Source: Acidobacteriota bacterium
GTDB lineage: Bacteria; Acidobacteriota; Terriglobia; UBA7540
Direction: 5' to 3'
NCBI GenBank assembly: GCA_021828225.1
Contig: JAKASH010000133.1
Span: 1 to 7,556, forward strand
DNA length: 7,556 bases
Shown here: positions 1 to 5,837 of the stretch, one piece after another
Position numbering within the stretch: position 1 is the stretch's first letter
Layout of the letters: every line of letters begins with the position of its first letter
Position numbers and translations under genes: made by a program
Notes under the pieces: model-generated
What the model was told of the DNA's origin: nothing
Seen by the model: only the letters and a program-made list of their open reading frames with translations
Databases searched by the model: none

Positions 1-51
1 CCCATTACCAAATTCAAACTCGCGACCTGAGATCAGAATAGTTGATTCGGT

Positions 52-182
52 GATTTCGCGATTGGCGATTCGCGCTTTGAAATTCAGGCTTGGCGGTTTA
101 GGACGGGTAATTGGTAATTGGTAATTGGTAATTCGTAACTCGTAATTGCCGTTGCTCCTGCGCAATCGGCTATCGCGAAATC
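52..182. repeat. Inverted repeat flanking a heptamer array
   Basis: Positions 52-62 (GATTTCGCGAT) recur as an exact inverted copy at 172-182. Extending inward, 52-70 and 164-182 match at 17 of 19 positions. Further GATT-spaced degenerate units lie at 44-70. The arms enclose the TAATTGG heptamers at 106-147, so the whole spacer is a dyad with a repetitive centre. It ends 23 bp before the transglycosylase promoter. It could be a miniature non-autonomous element, a folded DNA or RNA structure, or simply decayed simple-sequence DNA. No target-site duplication was found. Confidence 0.5.
106..147. repeat. Heptanucleotide tandem repeat, six units
   Basis: Four exact GGTAATT units (106-112, 113-119, 120-126, 127-133) are followed by two variants, CGTAACT (134-140) and CGTAATT (141-147). 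Period-7 arrays of this kind are known as dispersed intergenic repeats in several bacterial phyla. Here the array lies wholly between genes. Read in any frame it gives artefact peptides rich in ITNYQLP-like residues, which explains the apparent ORF on the minus strand. Confidence 0.85.
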
Positions 183-205
183 GGCAATGGTTCGCTTTTT
201 GCTTG

Positions 206-232
206 TTGACATTGGGGAAAGAACGTTATAAT
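206..232 (+). promoter_or_regulatory. Sigma70-type promoter of the transglycosylase-amidase operon
   Basis: A perfect -35 hexamer TTGACA (206-211) and a perfect -10 hexamer TATAAT (227-232) are separated by 15 bp, shorter than the usual 17. A start of transcription near 239 would give a 5' leader of about 158 nt before the ATG at 398. The short spacer might lower basal activity or call for an activator. The promoter lies inside the longest reading frame open for the transglycosylase (from 146), which argues for the downstream start codon. Confidence 0.6.
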
Positions 233-239
233 TCAGTTG

Positions 240-397
240 TTTTGGACGGTTCCACCTGCCAGAACCGCAGGCGGCGGGTGGTGGTGCCAGGCCGTTCCCG
301 CAAGACGAAAGCCAGCGTGCGGCCCCGTTTGTGCGGAGCCGAAGAGCGGGAGGGGATGAGTTCCGCATCTCCACAAGTGTGTGGAGGTTGGATCTCT
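240..397 (+). promoter_or_regulatory. Structured 5' leader, candidate cis-regulatory RNA
   Basis: Hand pairing gives several helices: 252-260 with 273-281 (9 bp, one G-U); 244-249 with 292-298 (one bulge, enclosing the first); 296-301 with 346-351 (6 bp); and inside that a hairpin at 321-340. At the 3' end two hairpins compete. Positions 352-358 pair with 366-372 (7 bp, one G-U), while 367-374 pair with 381-388 (8 bp, one G-U). The second buries the Shine-Dalgarno GGAGG at 383-387, and both use 367-372, so only one can form. This is the logic of a translational switch. I recognise no known riboswitch class; c-di-GMP and c-di-AMP (ydaO) signature sequences were looked for and not seen. Helix coordinates are observed; the switching role is inferred. 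Confidence 0.4.
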
Positions 398-1078
398 ATG
401 TGCATCTGGAAACAGTCCAAAGTGCCGGCCTTCGCAGCTGCCTGCGGTCTTCTCTTCGCAGCTTTCCTATTCAGTCCGTCTTATCTTCATGCGGGACAAG
501 CCGCTACGGTTGCCAGCGGGCATGGCCAGAATGTCTCCACGAGCGCCAGCGCCGAGCCTGCGCAGCCTGGGTTTGCTCCGACAGACCAGCTTTCCATCCA
601 GTCGAAGATCGATTCCATTGTGAACCGGGTCTCCAGCCGCTACCAGGTAGACCCGAAGCTGATTCATGCCATGATCCGGGTCGAATCCGACTATGATCCC
701 ACAGCGATTTCTTCCAAAGGCGCCATGGGGCTGATGCAGCTGATTCCTTCCACCGCCCAGCGTTTCGGCGTCCGGAATCCTTTCGATCCCAAAGAGAACA
801 TTCAGGGAGGCGTGACCTACCTGAGATATCTTCTGAACCTTTTCGGAGGCAACCTGCCGCTCTCGCTCGCCGCCTATAACGCCGGGGAAGAAACGGTGAT
901 CAGATCCGGAGGCATTCCGGAAATCCCTGAAACCGAGAATTACGTTCGGGAAGTGACTCATTTATACGATTCGAAAAATACCGGCGCCAGCGCGCTGGCA
1001 AGTCCGGAGGCCGGCCGCCTTGAACCCATTGTGAGCTACGTGGATTCTGAAGGCGTCGTCCACTTTACCAACGAATAG
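398..1078 (+). CDS. Secreted lytic transglycosylase (SLT domain, family 1)
   Basis: This 226-residue protein should cleave the MurNAc-GlcNAc glycan bond of peptidoglycan in the periplasm, leaving 1,6-anhydro-MurNAc. Residues 1-33 form a signal peptide (Lys5 and Lys8, then a hydrophobic run ending near LHA). A low-complexity linker reaches about residue 62. The SLT fold spans about 65-190 and shows the family motifs: catalytic Glu96 in RVES, GLMQL at 111-115 and AYNAG at 159-163. The tail (YVDSEGVVHFTNE) resembles the short DUF4124 motif often found at the end of such proteins. The ATG at 398 was chosen because GGAGG lies 10 nt upstream and a signal peptide follows at once. The frame stays open back to 146, but that part overlaps the promoter. 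It is the first gene of an operon with the amidase 11 bp downstream. Domain assignment is firm; the precise substrate role (growth, division or recycling) cannot be told. Confidence 0.93.
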   Translation: MCIWKQSKVPAFAAACGLLFAAFLFSPSYLHAGQAATVASGHGQNVSTSASAEPAQPGFAPTDQLSIQSKIDSIVNRVSSRYQVDPKLIHAMIRVESDYDPTAISSKGAMGLMQLIPSTAQRFGVRNPFDPKENIQGGVTYLRYLLNLFGGNLPLSLAAYNAGEETVIRSGGIPEIPETENYVREVTHLYDSKNTGASALASPEAGRLEPIVSYVDSEGVVHFTNE

Positions 1079-1089
1079 GCCAAATTCGA

Positions 1090-3204
1090 TTGCCCCGTGC
1101 GACAGGAAAAGACCGGCCGCATGGCAACCAGCGGAGAGAAACAACGGGAACCACAGCAACAAGCCGGCGGATCGCAGTTTTAAAAGGATTTCAATTCCAG
1201 CTCGCCGTCCTGGTGGGCGTTTCACTCGTTATAGCCGGAGCGCCTTGCTTTGCCTCGGTGCGCCATCCCAGGCGCGCCGACGCCGCCTACGCGCGCGCCG
1301 TGGAAATGCAGCAAAGGCTTGAATCACGGCCCATTCGCTCGCGCAGTGTGGCGGACTACAAGCAAGTCATCAACGAGTTCCGGTCCGTCTACTGGTACGA
1401 TTTCGCCAATCCCAAAGCGCCAATTGCGGCTGAAGCCATGGGCGATCTTTACGCGGAAATGGGCCGGGTGTTTTCGAGCCCCGCTTACTACCGCGACGCC
1501 ATCAAGGCCTACAACTACCTCATTTCCCAGTACCCGCGTTCCAGCATGGCCCTTGACGCCTCGCTGAGCATCGGAAAAGTCTACCTCGAGGGTCTTCACG
1601 ATCCAGACCAGGCTACTGATGTCTTTCGCTCGTTCCTCGAAAAGCATCCTTCGCTGCCTCAGGCCGAGGTGGCGCGGAAAAGTCTGAAGGGAATTGCGGA
1701 CCTGCAGGCCCGGCAGCAAAGGCAGGAAAGTCCCAGCCGCGTTGAAAGCCCTTCGAACAATGAAAGCGCAGGCGGGTCGGTTGAGGTAACAGACATTCAT
1801 GACTGGGCAGGGCCGGATTACACCCGGGTGGTAATTGGGGCGCAAGGTCCGTTCAAATTCAATACCATTCGCCTGAACCATCCAGACCGGGTTGTCTTTG
1901 ACCTGCCGAACACCCATTTGAGCCGCTCGCTGCTGGGAAAGGTTATTCCCATCGACGGGGCTTTCCTCCGTGACATTCGTATCGGCCAGTTCAAGCCGAA
2001 CGTTACGCGCGTGGTTCTGGACGTCAAGAACATCGAAGACTATTCGGCCTTTCCGCTTCCCAATCCCTTCCGGCTGATCATCGACGTTCACGGCACGTCA
2101 GCCAAAGCAGTCCGGGAAACTTCCTATCGAGAAGCAAGCGTTTTGTCAGCCAATACAGCGGTCGCTCCCAAGCCGCAGCCAACGGCCCGCACGAAGACGC
2201 CGGTCGAGAACCACTTGCCGGTACCCAGAACAAGTCCGGAAGCTGAAGCTGCAAACCAGATCCGGCGGAATGCGCCTGAGAAGACCGAAATGGCATCCGT
2301 TGACATGAGACCTCCAGTCGCAAGGCGCACGCCCATCTTCAGGCCAAAGCCAAAGACCGAAGCTGCAAATCAGGTCAAGCGCACTGAGGACCGGAAAACC
2401 GGAATCGCATCCATCAAGCGGAAACCCGATGCGCTCCCAATCGCCATCAGGCCGGCGTCCCCAACGTCCAACGGCTCCGAAACCCTCATGCGAGCCCTGG
2501 GGCTAAAAGTCACCCGCATCGTCATCGACCCGGGCCACGGCGGCTTCGATACCGGCGCGATTGGTCCCCACGGCCTGGAAGAAAAGAACGTTACGTTGGA
2601 TATTGGATTGCGCCTGCGGAAACTTTTCGAGACCCGGACGGGTTACCAGGTCTTTATGACGCGCAGCACGGACAAGTTTATTCCTCTCGAGGAGCGCACG
2701 GCCATCGCAAACGAAGACCACGCGGACCTCTTCATCTCAATTCATGCCAACGCGAACCCCGATCATCACGTACGCGGAATCGCAACCTACTTTCTCAACT
2801 TTACGAGCGACCCTGAAGCCCTCAAGGTGGCGGCGCGCGAGAACGCAACGTCACAAGAGTCTGTCTTTCAACTGCAAAACATCATCAAGAAGATCGCCCT
2901 CAACAACAAGATTGAGGAGTCCCAACAGCTTGCCCGCGACGTCCAGAGCGTCTTGTACAAGCGGATGTCCGGAATCTCGCGCGGCATCCAAAACTACGGG
3001 GTTCTCAAAGCTCCTTTCGTTGTTCTGATCGGTGCGAACATGCCGTCCGTTCTGGTCGAAACAGGGTTCATCACCAATCCCCGCACGGAACATCTGTTGC
3101 GAGAGCCCGCCTACCGCGAGCAGATCGCCAAAGGCATTTTCCACGGCGTCGAAGACTACATTGATAACCTGGGAAGCGTCCGGGTGGCGCAACGGAATCG
3201 TTAG
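1090..3204 (+). CDS. N-acetylmuramoyl-L-alanine amidase with TPR-like and AMIN domains
   Basis: This exported protein of up to 704 residues should cleave the amide bond between MurNAc and L-Ala of the stem peptide in the periplasm. Order of parts: signal segment about 24-55 (SRRIAVLK, then a hydrophobic run ending CFA); TPR-like helical repeats about 61-205, similar to BamD/YbgF-type sequences; AMIN domain about 231-335, which in the AmiC family targets the enzyme to septal peptidoglycan; a basic Pro/Lys-rich linker about 336-465 with an internal repeat; and a zinc-dependent Amidase_3 domain about 474-692. Expected zinc ligands are His483 (DPGHGG), Glu498 (LEEKN) and His552 (SIHANA), with catalytic Glu657 (VETGF). 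The catalytic set is complete. The start is uncertain: TTG at 1090 is the first usual start in the open frame, with only a weak AATAGG overlapping the transglycosylase stop; no in-frame ATG precedes the signal segment. The TPR addition is beyond the basic AmiC layout. No division-gene neighbour is present. Confidence 0.92.
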   Translation: MPRATGKDRPHGNQRRETTGTTATSRRIAVLKGFQFQLAVLVGVSLVIAGAPCFASVRHPRRADAAYARAVEMQQRLESRPIRSRSVADYKQVINEFRSVYWYDFANPKAPIAAEAMGDLYAEMGRVFSSPAYYRDAIKAYNYLISQYPRSSMALDASLSIGKVYLEGLHDPDQATDVFRSFLEKHPSLPQAEVARKSLKGIADLQARQQRQESPSRVESPSNNESAGGSVEVTDIHDWAGPDYTRVVIGAQGPFKFNTIRLNHPDRVVFDLPNTHLSRSLLGKVIPIDGAFLRDIRIGQFKPNVTRVVLDVKNIEDYSAFPLPNPFRLIIDVHGTSAKAVRETSYREASVLSANTAVAPKPQPTARTKTPVENHLPVPRTSPEAEAANQIRRNAPEKTEMASVDMRPPVARRTPIFRPKPKTEAANQVKRTEDRKTGIASIKRKPDALPIAIRPASPTSNGSETLMRALGLKVTRIVIDPGHGGFDTGAIGPHGLEEKNVTLDIGLRLRKLFETRTGYQVFMTRSTDKFIPLEERTAIANEDHADLFISIHANANPDHHVRGIATYFLNFTSDPEALKVAARENATSQESVFQLQNIIKKIALNNKIEESQQLARDVQSVLYKRMSGISRGIQNYGVLKAPFVVLIGANMPSVLVETGFITNPRTEHLLREPAYREQIAKGIFHGVEDYIDNLGSVRVAQRNR
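2245..2427 (+). repeat. Imperfect internal duplication in the amidase linker
   Basis: Codons for residues 386-408 (2245-2313) and 424-446 (2359-2427) are imperfect copies with a period of 114 bp. Both begin EAANQ, continue with two basic residues, and share spaced Lys-Thr and Ala-Ser positions; the first 15 bases differ at only one position. The repeat lies between the AMIN and catalytic domains in a Lys/Arg/Pro-rich stretch, presumably a flexible tether that may touch acidic wall polymers or DNA-free periplasmic partners; that function is inferred. Confidence 0.7.
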
Positions 3205-3616
3205 CGCCACAGCGCCGGGCAGCTTTGGGCCGAAACCAAGCCAGAACTCCGTGCGGTACGTGCCACACAAAATTTCACACGGAGCGCACAGAGCGTCTCA
3301 GAGCTATCCGTGTCAAGGCTTTCCGGCCGCTGCGAACACACAGACACAATGCCCTATGGATAACCCGCATTCCGCCGGCCCTTATTGACGCGCACTCCGA
3401 ATTTGCAGAGACGAATCCTTGCCGGGAAAACAGGAATTTACGACTTTGCAGCGGTGGGCCTCACCGCCGGAATGACCCTCCCACCTCCCGTTCGCGAGCC
3501 GCCCATCCACAAAATTCGGAGCCTCAAAGCGCAAGGCAGGCAGGAGCGGCCTGTCTTACAGGCGGACAAAAAGCCGTTGCCATGAGGCTCCTGCGCCCGC
3601 ACCTTGAAATTCTGCT
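3205..3616. other. Intergenic spacer with hairpins and decayed repeats
   Basis: No convincing gene is present; the open frames across it lack Shine-Dalgarno sequences and recognisable domains. The left half has CACACGGAG / CACAGAG-like degenerate repeats (about 3275-3350) and an ACACGGA/TCCGTGT inverted pair (3277-3283, 3307-3313). Two compact hairpins lie further on: GCGGTG/CACCGC at 3451-3467 and GCCTGT/ACAGGC at 3549-3563. Neither hairpin is followed by a clear T-run, so I cannot assign a terminator for the amidase operon. Confidence 0.6.
3549..3563. repeat. Short perfect hairpin GCCTGT-CTT-ACAGGC
   Basis: A 6-bp perfect stem with a 3-base loop, inside a stretch rich in CAGG and GCGG words (3535-3570). 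It resembles the CAGGC-type palindromic words scattered through acidobacterial intergenic DNA, a likeness based on memory rather than a search. The hairpin at 4947-4996 shares the CAGG...CCTG core, so they may belong to one dispersed family. Confidence 0.4.
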
Positions 3617-3621
3617 ATGCT
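3613..3621 (+). promoter_or_regulatory. Extended -10 element, possible leaderless promoter
   Basis: TGC followed by TATGCT (3616-3621) fits an extended -10 element (TGn plus a 4/6 match to TATAAT). No -35 match lies at the right distance. Transcription would start about 7 nt downstream, at 3628-3629, exactly where an in-frame ATG (3629) of the next gene lies. Together with the absence of a Shine-Dalgarno sequence this suggests a leaderless mRNA. Confidence 0.35.
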
Positions 3622-4717
3622 AACATTGATGAAGTTTATCACCCTCCTTAGCATATCGCTTTGGATCATTCTCATCCCGAGCCTTGCCTTGCCGGGAGCT
3701 CAGCGGACGACGTTTCTCAACTTGGCTCAGATGCCGAAATGGCAACTGGAAAATGCCCAGACCGTCAGCCTTAACGACGTGCGCAGCTGGGGGGTACAGC
3801 CGGCTGTCGATGTTGAGTATGGCGTTAAGAAAGTAGAAATTCGCACCTACCGCGAGGGCAATCAAACCGTCCAGGCTGTTGTCGAAAAAACGCCCGACCC
3901 TTCTTCTGCGTTTGGATTATTGACTTTTTACCAGAATGAATCGATGAAGCCGGAAAAGGGCATGAAGCTCACCGTCGCCGGATCAGATCAGGCCTACATG
4001 GCGCGCGGTCCATTTTTTGTCCGTGTCCGGAAACCGGTGAAACCCAAAATGTCGGATGAAGATTTCCGCTCTGCACTGATCGATATTGCAGGAGTGGCTC
4101 CTTCGGCGAACGCCATGGCCCTTTTGCCGCCAACACTGCCACCGGAAGGACAGATTCCCTGCTCGGGGAAATATGTTCTGGGCCCGGTAGCAGCACAGCA
4201 GGCAATTCCATCCGTTCCTGCGAATTTCGTAGGATTCCAGCAAGGCGCGGAACTTCAAGCAGCCGGTTACGGGCGGAATGGGCAGAAAACGACTCTCATC
4301 CTCATCAGTTATCCCACTGCGCAGATTACACGCATGCGCTACAGCGCTCTGGTACAAAGTCTCGGCGTCAATCAGAAGAGCGGACCTGGTGCAGTGTACG
4401 GGAAAATGAAGGGCACCTACGTTCTGCTTGTTCAAAATGCTGCTTCAAAAGAAATTGCTGGCAGATTGATGGACCGATTGACCATCGAACAACAGGTCAG
4501 TTGGGATCAGCCTCCTCCGGGCAAGCCCGTGGCCGTGCAGATGGTCCACTTGATTTTAGGCAATATTCTGCTTGTGATTCTTCTGGCTGCCATGGCTATA
4601 CTCGGTGGGATCTTGCTTGTCTTTTCGCGGCGATTTGCGGCAAGGCTGTTCCCGCATTCAGACTGGGCCCGGGGCTACGAGGACTCGATTATCCGCCTCA
4701 ACCTAAAACAACAGTAA
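3617..4717 (+). CDS. Secreted, C-tail-anchored protein, DUF6599-like
   Basis: The product (366 residues from the ATG at 3617, 362 from 3629) starts with a signal peptide or signal anchor of about 25 residues (MKFITLLSISLW to about PGA). A long soluble part follows, then one strong hydrophobic helix about 310-336 with two arginines just after it, and a short tail. This predicts a periplasmic domain held in the inner membrane by its C-terminus, tail in the cytoplasm. The region about 60-135 (a turn such as DPSSAFGLLTFY) resembles the DUF6599 family described from acidobacteria; this is recognition by eye, not a search, and the function is unknown. Neither ATG has a Shine-Dalgarno sequence; 3629 fits the leaderless promoter better. 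It stands alone after a 412-nt spacer, so it is probably not part of the wall-hydrolase operon. The frame, length and membrane pattern make a real gene very likely. Confidence 0.85.
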   Translation: MLTLMKFITLLSISLWIILIPSLALPGAQRTTFLNLAQMPKWQLENAQTVSLNDVRSWGVQPAVDVEYGVKKVEIRTYREGNQTVQAVVEKTPDPSSAFGLLTFYQNESMKPEKGMKLTVAGSDQAYMARGPFFVRVRKPVKPKMSDEDFRSALIDIAGVAPSANAMALLPPTLPPEGQIPCSGKYVLGPVAAQQAIPSVPANFVGFQQGAELQAAGYGRNGQKTTLILISYPTAQITRMRYSALVQSLGVNQKSGPGAVYGKMKGTYVLLVQNAASKEIAGRLMDRLTIEQQVSWDQPPPGKPVAVQMVHLILGNILLVILLAAMAILGGILLVFSRRFAARLFPHSDWARGYEDSIIRLNLKQQ

Positions 4718-4863
4718 CCCTAACCAGGAACAGGACTTAACCCTCAGGGGAGAGTATTTTCAGATTTCACGCAAGAAATTTTCAGAGTTTTCGGCGAAAG
4801 CTTGTTCCATCTAAACTACAGATAACAATAGGTTTGTTTGTAAAAAATTTTTCTAGAATTTCC

Positions 4864-4893
4864 TTGACATGGCTGCCTGCTTTTCATTACACT
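4864..4893 (+). promoter_or_regulatory. Strong-looking promoter with A/T-rich upstream tract
   Basis: A perfect TTGACA (4864-4869) is followed after 18 bp by TACACT (4888-4893, 4/6 match to TATAAT). Immediately upstream, 4820-4862 is A/T-rich with A- and T-tracts, like an UP element that binds the RNA polymerase alpha C-terminal domain. Transcription would begin near 4900 on the + strand and run into two stem-loops, not into a recognisable protein gene. Confidence 0.5.
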
Positions 4894-4899
4894 CCAACC

Positions 4900-4997
4900 G
4901 AGTTTAGATGGCGGAGCGCGTCCGCCGTTCTATTCTCCTCTCTAAAAGTGCTCACCCGCAGGTCGGGGAGTCCTGCCCTCCTGTCGGGTGAGCATTG
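4900..4997 (+). ncRNA. Candidate small RNA with two stem-loops
   Basis: Stem-loop 1 is GGCGGA/TCCGCC (4910-4915, 4921-4926; 5-base loop). Stem-loop 2 pairs 4947-4958 with 4985-4996 (12 bp, one G-U), continues with CAGG/CCTG (4959-4962, 4980-4983, one bulged T) and GGG/CCC (4965-4967, 4976-4978). The linker (4927-4946) is pyrimidine-rich and contains CTCCTC at 4935-4940, complementary to a Shine-Dalgarno sequence. A promoter sits just upstream. The sequence after stem-loop 2 (ATTGTTGT) is only moderately T-rich, so termination there is weakly supported. No SRP-RNA GGAAG motif and no 6S-like central bubble are seen. The 3' end and the very existence of the transcript are inferred; it may instead be a dispersed palindromic repeat downstream of a promoter. 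Confidence 0.35.
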
Positions 4998-5233
4998 TTG
5001 TATCCACTTCGATCTTCCATCAATTGTCCAACTGCCGGATTAACCTCACGCGATTGTGCGGCCTGCATACAACCTGCAGAGGAACCAGGCTTGGCCATCG
5101 AAAGGTGGTCAAACCGCGCCATGAACCCTCTCCTTGGGCCTGTCCATGGGATCAACTGTATTAGGAAGCCGCCATCTTTAGCACCAGGCTTTATGCCCGG
5201 CATGCTATCTTGTAGGGTGGCACCACGCGTAAG

Positions 5234-5250
5234 TATGTTTTCAAAACATA
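5234..5250. promoter_or_regulatory. 17-bp palindrome, possible operator
   Basis: TATGTTTTCAAAACATA has perfect 8-bp arms around a single central C. Such odd-centred A/T-rich dyads are typical of dimeric repressor sites. No promoter or gene is clearly attached to it, so its role is unknown; chance occurrence in A/T-rich DNA is possible. Confidence 0.3.
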
Positions 5251-5756
5251 ACACTGGAATTTGGAACCATCTGCAATCCATTGAAATCCTTGAGGTTGCT
5301 GCTTCGTGGCGTGCGAAGACAGGGAATGTCGTTAAGATATCCATGGCCAAGCTCGAACATGGCACTTGAAGATTTAGCCGTGAGTCAGGTACCATATCTA
5401 GGAAGCTAGTGAATAGCTGGTTGCTGCAATCTGTTTTTTTCAAGGCGTGATGCCTCGGCGTTCGTGGCAGATTTCTGAAAAATGTCGGAAGCGTGTCGCT
5501 CCGAAGCCGCAAGGAATCTCTCTCTGAAATATGACAGCATGCGAAATTCCCTGTCGCCAGTGCTTCATCGGAATACAGGTGACGCAAGTTTTTCAACAAC
5601 TTGATAGACTTTGACAATAAGGATTCGCCGAACCCGTCAAAAGCCTCTCCACCTGCAAAGGGTCGATCTCTCCGACCGTGTGAGCGATCTTTGTAAAGGG
5701 CAATGACGGCAAGTCATCAAGACAGTAAAAGCAGCAGCAGTCTTTTTCACCTTCAG

Positions 5757-5832
<76 letters not shown>

Positions 5833-5837
5833 TATTT

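Larger units (their letters stand above)
4718..5756. other. Gene-poor 1.04-kb spacer
   Basis: No open frame here looks like a real protein. The left end (4755-4863) is A/T-rich with two ATTTTCAGA words and an A6T5-like tract, then a promoter and two stem-loops (listed separately). From 5000 to 5756 the sequence has lower G+C and irregular codon patterns in all frames. It holds a 17-bp palindrome at 5234-5250, a CAAGTT/AACTTG pair at 5585-5603, a GGTCG/CGACC hairpin at 5661-5677 and an ATGAC/GTCAT hairpin just before the tRNA. It could be decayed coding DNA, but I cannot identify an ancestor. Confidence 0.6.

Noticed and set aside
84..374. 96-residue minus-strand frame
   Set aside because: It is made partly of translated heptamer repeats (ITNYQLP-like) and runs antisense through the promoter and leader; no ribosome binding site or domain.
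146..397. Longer N-terminus of the transglycosylase starting at 146
   Set aside because: It would start upstream of the promoter at 206-232 and put a signal peptide in mid-protein; ATG 398 has GGAGG and an immediate signal peptide.
240..397. Assignment of the leader to the ydaO (c-di-AMP) or GEMM (c-di-GMP) class
   Set aside because: The conserved blocks I remember for those classes are not present in the right order; only generic features such as a GAAA word at 307-310 occur.
3225..3623. 132-residue plus-strand frame with a CGTCH word
   Set aside because: The CxxCH-like word suggests cytochrome c, but there is no signal peptide, no axial ligand context and the sequence is repeat-derived and arginine/proline-rich.
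4900..4997. SRP (4.5S) or 6S RNA
   Set aside because: No GGAAGGAAGCA-type apical motif for SRP RNA; length and absence of a central bubble do not fit 6S RNA.
4952..5617. 221-residue minus-strand frame starting with TTG at 5617
   Set aside because: No Shine-Dalgarno, no recognisable domain, irregular codon use, and its stop lies within the long stem-loop. A faint PilZ-like pattern (ENILTRGATL) was considered too weak.
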